A stretch of DNA of 64,000 bases from NCBI RefSeq assembly GCF_039524015.1, contig NZ_BAAAGF010000002.1, forward strand, positions 1-64,000, written 5' to 3'. Numbering within the stretch: the first letter of the stretch is position 1; each line of letters starts with the position of its first letter. Positions 23,985-32,787 of this stretch are shown here, piece by piece. Under the pieces are notes generated by a model. It was given only the letters and a program-made list of their open reading frames with translations, was not told where the DNA came from and ran no database searches. A program made the translations under genes and the position numbers. This DNA is from Gaetbulibacter_B jejuensis. GTDB lineage: Bacteria; Bacteroidota; Bacteroidia; Flavobacteriales; Flavobacteriaceae.

Positions 23985-26126
23985 TTATTCAACAATGCTT
24001 AACTCATCAACAATGTGACTTGATTTTGCGTATTTGTCTATTAACCATAGTACAAATCTTATATCAACATTAATAGTTCTTTGTAGGTTTGAGTCAAAAA
24101 TAACATCTCCAGCCATAGCTTCAATGTTTCCGTCAAAGGCTAAACCAATTAATTCTCCTTTTCCATTTAGTACTGGAGAACCAGAGTTTCCTCCTGTAAT
24201 ATCATTATCTGATAAGAAGTTTACAGGCAATTCACCTTTACTGTTTGCGTATCTACCGTAGTCTTTTTTATTGTAAATATCTAGTATGCCTTGAGGTAAA
24301 TCAAACTCATCATCATTAGGCTTATATTTATTGATTAAGCCTTTAAAAGTTGTATAGTTATTTACAGCAGCATCGTTTCTTGGATCTTTAGGTAAGGCTC
24401 TTACTTTACCATAAGTTAGACGTAATGTAGAGTTAGCATCTGGATATTTTATATTACTTAATTCAGATTTTCTTAACCCATCAACTAACAATCTAAAAGA
24501 TTTTTGGTAGTCTTCTAGTGGTTGTTTTATATGTTCAGGTTGTTCTCTGTATTTTTCTAATAAGCCTGATGAGAGTTTATAAAGAGGATCGTTAGCTAGT
24601 AAATTAGCATCAGGATATTTTAAAAACGCTTCTGCGCGTTCTTTTGATGAAAATAAACTTAACTTAAAGATTGTATCAATAAACGAATTAAAATCATTGC
24701 TTTCAGAAACATTCAATACTACTTCTGGTAAGTCGTAATTAGATTTAGAAGTATAAAGTTCTAATTGAGCTGCTAACATTTCTTTTTCTAAAGGAAGGTG
24801 AAAATCTTTATAAGAATTCTCAATGAATTTAGTTAATTCAGGTAATAATTCTTTACGCTTTGCTTCATTAGCTTCAATATAGGCTTCAAACCCTTTCCCT
24901 ATACGATAAGGTAACATTGAAAACGTACTAGAACGTAACATTATTCTAAGGTAATTGTCATGTTTAGCTTTTTCGTTTGTTAAGTTGTAGTAGTTGTTTA
25001 TGTTACTAATTACATCTCCATAGGTTTCTTTATTAGGTTTTTTGTTGGCCCATTTATCAAAGTTTTTCTCTACCTTTCGTTTAGTTTCAGCAGTTTTATG
25101 AGCTGTTAAGGCATCGATCATCCCTTGTCTATTTTTCCAATAGTTTGCTATTCCTGCATATTTAGAGGCGTACATTAAATTTATGGACTCATCTTTATCC
25201 ATATATTTTTTCATAACGTCCATACTAAGCTTTGAACCTTCAACCCAAGCAGGATAAGCATAATTAACATTTTGTTCAATACCTTCTGCAGGCATCCAAC
25301 GGTTAGTTCTTCCTGGGTAACCTAAAATCATTGCAAAATCATTTTCTTCAACACCTGAAATATTTACAGGTAAGTGATACTTTGACTTTAAAGGAACGTT
25401 ACTAGTTGAATATTGAGCAGGATTACCATTAGCATCAGCATATACTCTAAAAATAGAGAAATCCCCTGTGTGACGAGGCCACTCCCAGTTATCAGTGTCT
25501 CCACCAAATTTTCCTATTTTGTCAGATGGTGTTCCTACTAGTCTTACGTCAGTATAATCTTCATAAACGAAGTAGTAATATTCGTTACCTTGAAAAAACG
25601 AACGAACAGAAACGGTATATTTACCACCTTCGTTATTTTCTTGCTCAATTTTTGCAATTTCTTTGTTAATGGCAGCTTCACGCTCTTCTTCGGTCATTGA
25701 ATCGTTAACTTGAGACAATATACGGTTTGAAACGTCATCCATTCTAACAAAAAACCTCACGTATAAGCGCTCAGGTTTTAATTCTTCTGAAAGTGATTTT
25801 GCCCAAAAACCATTTTTTAAATGGTTTTGTTCAGCAGTTGATAATTCGGCAATTGCATTGTAACCACAGTGGTGGTTAGTTAAAACCAGTCCGTTTTCAG
25901 AAATAATACTTGCAGTACAACCACCATTAAATTGTACAATGGCATCTTTAAGGCTTTGGTTGTTGATGCTATAAATTTCTTCGGCAGTTAACTGAAGTCC
26001 CATTTTTTGCATATCGCGTTGATTTAATCTGTCGATATGCATTAAAAACCACATGCCTTCATTTGCAAAAAATGAGGTAGGTAAAGAAATTAAAAATGCA
26101 ATAAGAATTAATTTAGTTTTTTTCAT
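23985..26126 (-). CDS. S46-family dipeptidyl-peptidase, DPP7-like
   Basis: 713 residues, the usual length for S46, with a signal peptide ending at FFANEG. The catalytic His is in LTNHHCGY (85/86), and the Ser is 648 in GGNSGSP. The residue 18 after the Ser is Gly666 (LAFDGN), where DPP11 enzymes have Arg; Gly favours hydrophobic P1 residues (DPP7) rather than Asp/Glu. The enzyme removes N-terminal dipeptides in the periplasm. Its promoter is overlapped by two Fur/Zur-type boxes, an unexpected link between peptide use and metal control. Confidence 0.93.
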   Translation of the reverse strand: MKKTKLILIAFLISLPTSFFANEGMWFLMHIDRLNQRDMQKMGLQLTAEEIYSINNQSLKDAIVQFNGGCTASIISENGLVLTNHHCGYNAIAELSTAEQNHLKNGFWAKSLSEELKPERLYVRFFVRMDDVSNRILSQVNDSMTEEEREAAINKEIAKIEQENNEGGKYTVSVRSFFQGNEYYYFVYEDYTDVRLVGTPSDKIGKFGGDTDNWEWPRHTGDFSIFRVYADANGNPAQYSTSNVPLKSKYHLPVNISGVEENDFAMILGYPGRTNRWMPAEGIEQNVNYAYPAWVEGSKLSMDVMKKYMDKDESINLMYASKYAGIANYWKNRQGMIDALTAHKTAETKRKVEKNFDKWANKKPNKETYGDVISNINNYYNLTNEKAKHDNYLRIMLRSSTFSMLPYRIGKGFEAYIEANEAKRKELLPELTKFIENSYKDFHLPLEKEMLAAQLELYTSKSNYDLPEVVLNVSESNDFNSFIDTIFKLSLFSSKERAEAFLKYPDANLLANDPLYKLSSGLLEKYREQPEHIKQPLEDYQKSFRLLVDGLRKSELSNIKYPDANSTLRLTYGKVRALPKDPRNDAAVNNYTTFKGLINKYKPNDDEFDLPQGILDIYNKKDYGRYANSKGELPVNFLSDNDITGGNSGSPVLNGKGELIGLAFDGNIEAMAGDVIFDSNLQRTINVDIRFVLWLIDKYAKSSHIVDELSIVE

Positions 26127-26245
26127 TATGTAATTAAGTGTTAATGATTTGTGTTTGGGCTTCGTTGTAGGTCTAGGAAAAGAACTAGTTTGTAGATAAG
26201 TCGCTGAGTTGAAGCTTACACATTTTTTAATTGAAATTTATTTAA

Positions 26246-26260
26246 TGCTACTTAGTAGCA
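26246..26260. promoter_or_regulatory. Putative Fur/Zur operator box 3
   Basis: TGCTAC-TTA-GTAGCA, a perfect 6-3-6 palindrome with one compensated change from box 1. It overlaps the S46 peptidase -7 element. Confidence 0.55.
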
Positions 26261-26287
26261 AAATTAAGTATTTATTTATAAACGCAA
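26259..26287 (-). promoter_or_regulatory. S46 peptidase promoter
   Basis: On the minus strand TTG (26287-26285), 18 nt, TAATTTTG (26266-26259). The -33 lies in box 4 and the -7 overlaps box 3. The predicted leader is about 125 nt. Confidence 0.55.
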
Positions 26288-26297
26288 CCATGTTGCT
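26283..26297. promoter_or_regulatory. Putative Fur/Zur operator box 4
   Basis: CGCAAC-CAT-GTTGCT, palindromic over GCAAC-N3-GTTGC. It contains the S46 promoter -33 element. Confidence 0.55.
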
Positions 26298-26366
26298 TTA
26301 AAAAAATAGTGATTTTATTTTTCTTTTTGAGTTTTGCAATTCACCTTGAGTATATTAATTATTTAA

Positions 26367-26381
26367 TGCAACTAAGTTGCG
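26367..26381. promoter_or_regulatory. Putative Fur/Zur operator box 5
   Basis: TGCAAC-TAA-GTTGCG. Its GTTG contains the -33 TTG of the plus-strand promoter for the flavoprotein gene. A weaker half-site (CACAACTAAG) follows near 26424. Confidence 0.6.
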
Positions 26382-26407
26382 TTAAGTGAAATTTAATCGT
26401 ATTTTTG
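26377..26407 (+). promoter_or_regulatory. Promoter of the flavoprotein/HMA-fold operon
   Basis: TTG (26377-26379), 20 nt, TATTTTTG (26400-26407). The 406-bp gap 26127-26532 holds this promoter, the opposing S46 promoter, three operator boxes and an optional short leader frame; nothing else is seen in it. Confidence 0.6.
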
Positions 26408-26456
26408 TAGTAAAATTTTGTAACACAACTAAGCTTATTATGTTAAATTAATAACT

Positions 26457-26540
26457 ATGAGTGTTACTGACTCTAATTATAGTTTTGCTTCATTTTACAA
26501 TATGCATTGTAGGTGTGAGTTAAATGTAAATAATGACTAG
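26457..26540 (+). CDS. Possible 27-residue leader peptide
   Basis: ATG at 26457 opens 27 codons (MSVTDSNYSF...MHCRCELNVNND) ending at a TAG that overlaps the first codons of the flavoprotein gene. The MHCRC motif could bind metal. Nothing but position and the motif supports translation, so this is tentative. Confidence 0.2.
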   Translation: MSVTDSNYSFASFYNMHCRCELNVNND

Positions 26541-27531
26541 AAGAGAAATAATTAAACTATTTGGAGTATCGGGTTTGGTGCTAGCGTTACCAAAACCTTT
26601 ATCACTCTTTGCTAAATATAACAACATGGATAAAAATGAATTTGAAGTAATTATAATTGGTGGAAGCTATTCAGGGCTTTCGGCAGCAATGGCTTTAGGG
26701 CGTTCTTTAAGAAAAACCTTAATTATAGATTCTGGTAAACCTTGTAATAGGCAAACACCACATTCCCATAATTTCTTAACGCAAGATGGTAGTACACCAC
26801 AAGAGATTTCTACGATTGCCAAACAACAGGTTTTAAACTATGACACTATAAGGTTTTATGAAGGGTTGGCTATTAGTGGCAAGAAAATAGCTGAAGGTTA
26901 TGAGGTTACTACTTCTAATCAAGATGTTTTTAGAGCAAAAAAACTTGTTTTTGCTTCAGGAATAAAAGACTTAATGCCTAATATAAAAGGGTTTTCAGAA
27001 TGTTGGGGAATATCTGTAGTGCATTGTCCTTATTGTCATGGATACGAAATACGTAATAAAAAAACAGCAATTATAGCTAATGGTGAACGTGCTTTTCATA
27101 TTGCTTCTTTGGTCAATAACTTAACAAAAGACATCACGATATTAACTTCTGGAAAAAAAGATTTTGATGACAATCAACTTCTTAAGCTCAAATCACATAA
27201 TATAACAGTTATAGAAAAAGAGATTTTAGAGATTGAACACAATGAAGGACAATTAGAGACTATCATTTTTAAAGATGGTAGTAAAGCACATTTTGAATGT
27301 GCTTATGCTTCTATTCCGTTTGAACAAAGCTCTAAAATACCCGAAGAATTAGGTTGTAAGCTAACTGAACATGGACATATTGAAGTTGATTTTATGCATA
27401 AAACAACCATGGATGGAATTTTTGCTTGCGGTGATAATAGCTCAATGATGCGTTCAGTAGCTACAGCTGTTTATGGAGGAAATATTACTGGAGCAGTTAT
27501 TAATAGTGAACTTACAAAAGAAAGCTTTTAG
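26533..27531 (+). CDS. Thioredoxin-reductase-like FAD/NAD(P) oxidoreductase with Tat-like signal
   Basis: 332 residues. FAD-binding GGSYSGLSAA (43-52), redox-active HCPYC (Cys165, Cys168), and a C-terminal FAD motif GIFACGDN (about 301) define the class II pyridine nucleotide disulfide oxidoreductase fold. The N-terminus MTRREIIKLFGVSGLVLALP has a twin-Arg and hydrophobic stretch like a Tat signal. Met32 (26626) is an alternative start giving a cytosolic MDKNEFEVIIIGG form. It is followed at 1 bp by the HMA-fold protein and sits under a Fur/Zur-boxed promoter. Confidence 0.85.
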   Translation: MTRREIIKLFGVSGLVLALPKPLSLFAKYNNMDKNEFEVIIIGGSYSGLSAAMALGRSLRKTLIIDSGKPCNRQTPHSHNFLTQDGSTPQEISTIAKQQVLNYDTIRFYEGLAISGKKIAEGYEVTTSNQDVFRAKKLVFASGIKDLMPNIKGFSECWGISVVHCPYCHGYEIRNKKTAIIANGERAFHIASLVNNLTKDITILTSGKKDFDDNQLLKLKSHNITVIEKEILEIEHNEGQLETIIFKDGSKAHFECAYASIPFEQSSKIPEELGCKLTEHGHIEVDFMHKTTMDGIFACGDNSSMMRSVATAVYGGNITGAVINSELTKESF

Positions 27532-27532
27532 T

Positions 27533-27778
27533 ATGGTGGAGGTGTTAATAACTAATGTGAGAACGGAAACCTTCTCAAACAAAATTTTAAAAATATTAGT
27601 TGATAAATTTCCAAGCTTAAAGTTTAATTTTGATTTAGAAGACTTTAATGAACCATATCCTTGTGGGCACTCCGTTTTAAGAGTAGAAGGTGACCTTATT
27701 AAGATTAACTCTATTATTAAAATAGTTAAAAGTTATAATATAGAATGTCAGTTACTGGAAGATAGAATTTGTAGTTAG
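27533..27778 (+). CDS. Small protein with HMA-like ferredoxin fold
   Basis: ATG at 27533 follows the flavoprotein stop by 1 bp and gives 81 residues; a longer frame from 27473 overlaps the flavoprotein gene and is unlikely. Predicted beta-alpha-beta-beta-alpha-beta order (VEVLITNV; helix; KFNFDL; HSVLRVEG; helix; IECQLLED) fits heavy-metal-associated domains, but the canonical CxxC is missing. Cysteines at 44 (PYPCGH), 72 and 80 might bind metal. Function inferred only from fold and neighbours. Confidence 0.6.
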   Translation: MVEVLITNVRTETFSNKILKILVDKFPSLKFNFDLEDFNEPYPCGHSVLRVEGDLIKINSIIKIVKSYNIECQLLEDRICS

Positions 27779-27898
27779 TGATGAGGTTTAGAAAAGTAAA
27801 TTGAATTAAGGTTTTAATTGTTGTTTTTTTTAAAAGCTGTATAAACAATTGAAATACTATATTTTGAATAGGCTCTGGAGTAACTTATAAGGTCATAA

Positions 27899-27933
27899 AA
27901 AAAGCAAGCTCATTTTAGTAAAGCTTGCTTTTT
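27899..27933. terminator. Bidirectional terminator
   Basis: AAAAAGCAAGCT pairs with AGCTTGCTTTTT around a 11-nt loop, between the convergent HMA-fold and FadL-like genes. Confidence 0.9.
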
Positions 27934-27985
27934 AGGATTAAATATGAAACAATTTAAAATATATTTAATGAATAGTAGGCAATTA

Positions 27986-29248
27986 TTAATTGTACTTTCT
28001 TTTAATAAACCATAAGTCAGTTAGGGATAAGTTTATGTTTATGGTATGAATGTTTTCTTGTATTAAAATACCGTCAATGTTTCCTGTTTTTTTATAACCA
28101 TATGAGAGGTTTAATTTTGAGCCATTAAAATCAAGAGGAAACCCTAAACCTAAACTAAAAGAACTACTGCTAATATTTTTATCATCAACTTTTAAATATC
28201 CACTGTCGTAGTTAAATCCTGCTCTATAGTTAATACGTTCCCAATACTTATAACTTGTTGGGTCTTTTATAAATTCGGTACCAAAATTAATGATGTTTTG
28301 ATCAACATAATCTCCAGTTTCATCACTTTGATTAGTTGAGTTCCAAAAACTTTTTTTAAAGTCTAAAGCAAAATTAAAATATTTGTATTTTTTGCTGATT
28401 CCCAGGCCTAACTTAAGGGGAAGTTTAAAGTTAGCAATGTTCTCATTTGTGGTTTCTTCTATTGTTGTTAATGCAGATTCGGTAATTTTACTGGTCGTCG
28501 TATCTCTACTTGCAGATAAAGATGTTGGACTTTCAATTGTTAATCCTATAGTGTTTTTTTCTAAAAAAGTGTATTGAGCACCAAAACCAAACCTAACACC
28601 TGAATAATAATTATCTTTTTCTATTGCAAGAAGACTTGTAGTTGTTTGAACACTTTCAGTTTCTTCAATTTTTCCGAAAAGATAAGAGAAACGTAATCCA
28701 ACATTCAAGTTTTTAAGCAAAGGCTGTCCATAATCAACACGTAAATCGTTTAAAGAGCCAGAGCCTGTTATATTAGTGGAGTAGCTTTCGTTATTGCTTC
28801 CTTCAATAATACTTTCAATTCCTACAAGCGTATAGCCTACATTGCTTGATGGTAATAAAGAAAGCCCTAGGCCATATTTACCATTAGCATTAAACCCTAT
28901 TGCAAAATTTGAAAAATTTGTAACGTGTCTTAGTTCGTTGTTTTCTCCATTGTTTAAACTTTCAATTTGAGTATAAAAACCAATATCAAAAATGAATTTT
29001 TTCTCTTTTATGGTTGCAAAGGATGCAGGGTTTAAAAAATTAATCTCTTCACTAGCATCCAAAGAAATACCTGTATAACCCATGCCGCTAGATTTACCTA
29101 TATTAGAATTTCCTTCAACCCCAAGACCAAAAAGTGAATAAGGTGATCCAGTTAAATTATTTGTTTGGCTATTTATGTTTGTACTTAAAGCAAAAAGTAA
29201 TATAAATGGTAATAGTAATTTATTCTTAATTTGTATCATAAATGGCAT
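27986..29248 (-). CDS. FadL-like outer membrane protein cotranscribed with DUF4270 gene
   Basis: 420 residues. A signal peptide ends near NINSQ, then GSPYSLFGLG...GKSSGMGYTGIS...NFLNPASFAT, a FadL/PorV-like opening. The remainder is alternating beta strands. The start overlaps the end of the DUF4270 gene by 23 bp; Met4 (29239) is an equally good start. The DUF4270 plus barrel pair is common in flavobacteria; function is unknown. Confidence 0.78.
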   Translation of the reverse strand: MPFMIQIKNKLLLPFILLFALSTNINSQTNNLTGSPYSLFGLGVEGNSNIGKSSGMGYTGISLDASEEINFLNPASFATIKEKKFIFDIGFYTQIESLNNGENNELRHVTNFSNFAIGFNANGKYGLGLSLLPSSNVGYTLVGIESIIEGSNNESYSTNITGSGSLNDLRVDYGQPLLKNLNVGLRFSYLFGKIEETESVQTTTSLLAIEKDNYYSGVRFGFGAQYTFLEKNTIGLTIESPTSLSASRDTTTSKITESALTTIEETTNENIANFKLPLKLGLGISKKYKYFNFALDFKKSFWNSTNQSDETGDYVDQNIINFGTEFIKDPTSYKYWERINYRAGFNYDSGYLKVDDKNISSSSFSLGLGFPLDFNGSKLNLSYGYKKTGNIDGILIQENIHTININLSLTDLWFIKRKYN

Positions 29249-30536
29249 AAGTTAAAATGAGTTTTGCTCCCTCGTTCTCATACATATCATTAAAAATCAT
29301 TCTATCTACAGATTTGTTATAATCTGCGTGATATAAAATTATAGCATCGTCGATAAGTGGAGACTGTATGAGTTTTCTGTCTATATATTGCAATACAGGT
29401 ATTTCATAATAAACATCATCATATCCATCAACCGATTCAACAATTGTTGACATGACTTCTCCTAATGAGTTGGAAACTTGTTCTGTAATACTATTGTTTT
29501 GATCTATGTAATAAAGGCTTAAGCTATCCTTTAAAGGTAAATTATCGTTATAAGAATGTATTTTGGGTTTTAGCCTTAATTTGGCATCAATAACAGTTCC
29601 TTGTCCTTCAATTTCATACAGTTTTCTTATGGAAGGAAAGTTAATTCTTGTAAAATACCCAACTCCAGATTGGTAGTAACTTTCATTATTACTATCTAAA
29701 GATGATAAATTATAATCTTGATTGGTTAAATTAGATAAGGGTAAGCCAGAAACATCTGATTGAATACGATTAAAGTGTTTTGGGATATCGCTACTTTCAG
29801 TTATGTATAAATCATAAGTGTACTCTGTGTCTTCATCGTCGTCGGATAACCTATAAAAAAAGCGTAAATAAGTGGAGTCAGTTTCTGTTGAAAAACCAAT
29901 GACTGACCCATCTGAAGCTTCGTCAATTTGTAGTGTAAACCCTTTGTATTCTTGAACAAATTCCTCTGTATCACTTGTGTTGTCTTTAATAAAGTCAAAC
30001 ATTGTATTACCAAACTCAAAAGGTATAGAGACATGTAGAGAGTCGCTGTTTGGTCTAGGAGCAAATGTTTTAGTTGCTATTGGTGAATCATAAAAACTAA
30101 GTGTTGAAGTATTATAAAAATCGCTATCATATGGTTTAACCTTCTCATTTAAACGATGAAACCTCATTTGCATTAATTGTGTAGTATCATTGTAGAAATA
30201 CTGGTCGTAATTTAAAATTAATGCAACACTGTCTAAAACTGCAGCATCTGAAATTGAATATGTGTATGATGATAATTCAAAGTAAGGTGTTGTGGAAATT
30301 TTTCCTAAAGAAGCGTCATTGTATTGTCCAAATAGTAATCGGCCAGTTTCCGAAGTTGTAATACTATCTAATTTAAACGTTGATAAGTCTACACTAAGTG
30401 TGTCTATTCTAATTACTCTAACATTAGAATCGGTAAATTCTTCACCAACTATAAAGTTAGAAACTTCATCTTCTTGTGAGCAATTAAACAAACAAGAACA
30501 AATTAATATTGAACATAAAAGTCTTAAGAGAGTCAT
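29226..30536 (-). CDS. DUF4270 lipoprotein
   Basis: 436 residues with a lipobox LFNC (Cys about 19). The N-terminal block RVIRIDTLSVDLSTFKLDSITTSETGRLLFGQYND matches DUF4270, and the rest repeats beta-rich segments ending KLILTYAIYDTN. DUF4270 proteins are presumed surface or periplasmic lipoproteins without known activity. It is divergent from the barrel/Kelch operon across a 205-bp gap that contains a palindrome. Confidence 0.82.
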   Translation of the reverse strand: MTLLRLLCSILICSCLFNCSQEDEVSNFIVGEEFTDSNVRVIRIDTLSVDLSTFKLDSITTSETGRLLFGQYNDASLGKISTTPYFELSSYTYSISDAAVLDSVALILNYDQYFYNDTTQLMQMRFHRLNEKVKPYDSDFYNTSTLSFYDSPIATKTFAPRPNSDSLHVSIPFEFGNTMFDFIKDNTSDTEEFVQEYKGFTLQIDEASDGSVIGFSTETDSTYLRFFYRLSDDDEDTEYTYDLYITESSDIPKHFNRIQSDVSGLPLSNLTNQDYNLSSLDSNNESYYQSGVGYFTRINFPSIRKLYEIEGQGTVIDAKLRLKPKIHSYNDNLPLKDSLSLYYIDQNNSITEQVSNSLGEVMSTIVESVDGYDDVYYEIPVLQYIDRKLIQSPLIDDAIILYHADYNKSVDRMIFNDMYENEGAKLILTYAIYDTN

Positions 30537-30624
30537 GTCTTTTTTTGACCAAATAAAGCGCTTCCCTTAACCCTATAAAACAATAATATACAAGACTCTT
30601 AAATAGATATACTAAACCCAACAA

Positions 30625-30662
30625 TTTATCTATTAATGAAATTATGCTATTTCATAGATAAA
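30625..30662. promoter_or_regulatory. Palindrome in the divergent DUF4270 / barrel-operon gap
   Basis: TTTATCTAT (30625-30633) is repeated inverted as ATAGATAAA (30654-30662), with an inner GAAAT/ATTTC pair. It sits near the middle of the gap and may be an operator shared by both operons. Confidence 0.4.
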
Positions 30663-30741
30663 ATTATTCCATTGGTAGAGTGATAAGTGTTAAGCGTATA
30701 ATTTATTTTTTCTACTCTTTTAAAGATTCTATGTTCGTTCA

Positions 30742-31650
30742 ATGAAAAAAATTAAAGCACCTTATTTTATTGTATTCTTAATGTGTTATAAGATGTCAGG
30801 GCAACTAAATAACTTAAATATAGAGGAGGTTAGTAATATTAACTTTAAATATGAAATGACGCCTAATTTTGATGATGTTCAATTGCAAACAACTGCAATT
30901 GGTGCAACTTATAAAGACTCAACAACAATAGGAACTTTTAGTTATGGAGTTAACTATTCTAACTATAACTACACTTTTAAAGATTTGGGCTCACTAGACC
31001 ATTTTACAGATGGTTTTAACAAGTTAAACTATGTTGCTTTTAAGTTGCAACATAACATTGAGCTAAAGAATAACTGGAGTTCTTCAATTACTTTTGAGCC
31101 TAATGTGTTTTCAAATTTTGAGTCAGCATTATCAATTAACGATGTTAACTTAAGTGGAGGTGTGCTTTTGTCAAAAAAGTGGATTAACTCTGTAAGTAAT
31201 GAAAAAGAACTTCAATTAGGGATAGGCTATAGCGCGTTATTTGGTAAGCCTCAATTATTTCCAGTCTTTAATTATTATTACGCAGTAAGTGATAAGTTTT
31301 TTCTGTCTTTAGGTTTTCCAAAAACTAGTTTTAAGTATAAAGTGGATTCAAAAAGTCAATTCACTCTAAGTCTTTTTAAAGATGGTTTTCATACAAGTGA
31401 TATAACATTGAAAGACGCAAATAACCTATACAATTATCAAAACCTAGAACTTTCTTATGATGCAATTAAAGTAAACCTAGACTATGGTTTTCAGTTAGGT
31501 AAAGAGTTTGAAGGGTTTTTGAACTTAGGGTTTTTGCCTGAAGCAAATCTTAAACTATCAACAGGAGAAGAGTTTAGTGAGTTTAAAACAAATCAAACAA
31601 TTTTTTTTGGATGTGGAATTAAATATAACATTAATATAAATAAACTATGA
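30742..31650 (+). CDS. Uncharacterised outer-membrane beta-barrel-like protein
   Basis: 302 residues, with a short signal peptide (to about MSGQ). The rest is a run of amphipathic strands (for example TIGTFSYGVNYSNYNYTF, LQLGIGYSALFG, KVNLDYGFQLG) ending FFGCGIKYNININKL, as in small outer-membrane barrels; it recalls DUF6268 but I am not certain. The Kelch gene starts within its stop codon (ATGA), so the two are translationally coupled. Confidence 0.65.
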   Translation: MKKIKAPYFIVFLMCYKMSGQLNNLNIEEVSNINFKYEMTPNFDDVQLQTTAIGATYKDSTTIGTFSYGVNYSNYNYTFKDLGSLDHFTDGFNKLNYVAFKLQHNIELKNNWSSSITFEPNVFSNFESALSINDVNLSGGVLLSKKWINSVSNEKELQLGIGYSALFGKPQLFPVFNYYYAVSDKFFLSLGFPKTSFKYKVDSKSQFTLSLFKDGFHTSDITLKDANNLYNYQNLELSYDAIKVNLDYGFQLGKEFEGFLNLGFLPEANLKLSTGEEFSEFKTNQTIFFGCGIKYNININKL

Positions 31651-32642
31651 GAAATTTTTTAAGACTAAATATTTTGTGTGCATTATCGTGTGTGCTATGT
31701 GTAAGTTGTAGCGATGATGACAATGATGATTTAATAGGGAATTGGGTTGCTAAATCCACTTTTAATGGATCAGCTAGAGCAAATTCAGCTTTTTTTACAA
31801 TAGGAACTAAAGGTTATATGGGAACTGGATATGATAGTGACGATTACCTTAAAGACTTTTGGGTTTATGATATGGAAACAAATTTTTGGCAACAAAAAGC
31901 AGATTTTCCAGGCTTAGAAAGAAGTTCAGCAATTGGATTTGCTATTGACAATACAGGATATATTGGAACAGGATACAATGGTGATATAAACGATGAATTA
32001 GAGGATTTTTACAAATACAATGTCGATACAAATACTTGGGAACAAATAGCTGATTTTGGAGGAGGAGTAAGGCGTGGAGCAATTGGGTTTGCGTCCTCAA
32101 CAAATGGTTATGTAGGCACTGGATATAATGGAAGTAATGACCAAAAAGATTTTTGGAAATATAACCCATTACAAGATCAATGGGAAGAAATAGCTGGTTT
32201 TGGAGGTGAAAAAAGAAGAGATGCTACATCTTTTGTAATAGGAGATACAGCTTACATTGCAACAGGAATTAGTAACGGTATTTATCAAGAAGATTTTTGG
32301 GCATTCGATTTAAGCACAGAATCTTGGACCGAATTATCCGATTTAGAAGATGACGATGATTATGAAATTACAAGAAGCGCGTCAGTAGGCTTTACAATTA
32401 TGGGGAAAGGGTATATCGCATGCGGAGAAAATTATGGAGCAATAAATACAGTTTGGGAATACGACCCTTCTACTGATAAATGGATAGAAAGAACAGAGTT
32501 TGAGTTATTAGATAGGCAAAATCCTGTGGTTTTTAATGATGGTTTAAGAGCGTTTGTAGCGCTAGGAAGAAATGGTACTTATTATCTAGATGATAATATG
32601 GAATTCTTCCCTACACAAGAGCAAGATGACGATGATAATTGA
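31647..32642 (+). CDS. Kelch-repeat lipoprotein
   Basis: 331 residues. A lipobox CVSC (Cys about 21) is followed by about six Kelch units of roughly 45-50 residues, each with a GYxGTGY-type strand and a downstream W (for example GYMGTGYDSDDYLKDFWVYDMETNFWQQKADF). These fold as a beta-propeller. No catalytic site is visible, so a binding or scaffold role at the cell surface is likely. The tail is acidic (EQDDDDN). Confidence 0.85.
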   Translation: MRNFLRLNILCALSCVLCVSCSDDDNDDLIGNWVAKSTFNGSARANSAFFTIGTKGYMGTGYDSDDYLKDFWVYDMETNFWQQKADFPGLERSSAIGFAIDNTGYIGTGYNGDINDELEDFYKYNVDTNTWEQIADFGGGVRRGAIGFASSTNGYVGTGYNGSNDQKDFWKYNPLQDQWEEIAGFGGEKRRDATSFVIGDTAYIATGISNGIYQEDFWAFDLSTESWTELSDLEDDDDYEITRSASVGFTIMGKGYIACGENYGAINTVWEYDPSTDKWIERTEFELLDRQNPVVFNDGLRAFVALGRNGTYYLDDNMEFFPTQEQDDDDN

Positions 32643-32652
32643 TTGATAGCGA

Positions 32653-32769
32653 AAAAACAAGGAGCGAATTTAAGTTTTTTTAATTGATAAATCATTTTGT
32701 TTGCAACTTAGGTTGTTCAATCAGGTTTAGTTGTTTTTCAAAGACAGTAAGACCTGGCTCCTTGTTTTT
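32653..32769 (+). other. Structured intergenic element (RNA or MITE-like) in the Kelch-LytTR operon
   Basis: A perfect 13-bp inverted repeat, AAAAACAAGGAGC (32653-32665) and GCTCCTTGTTTTT (32757-32769), encloses 91 nt. Inside, GCAAC/GTTGT and ATTGA/TCAAT nest, and CAGGT/ACCTG forms a second arm next to the outer stem, giving a three-way junction. The 3' strand ends in a T run, like a terminator. It could be a regulatory RNA, an attenuator, or a MITE; no target-site duplication was seen. Confidence 0.45.
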
Positions 32770-32787
32770 ATTTTAAATTCTAAGACT

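Noticed and set aside
32702..32716. GCAAC-TTAG-GTTGT as a sixth Fur/Zur box
   Set aside because: The spacer is 4 nt instead of 3 and the site is explained by pairing inside the 117-nt inverted-repeat element.
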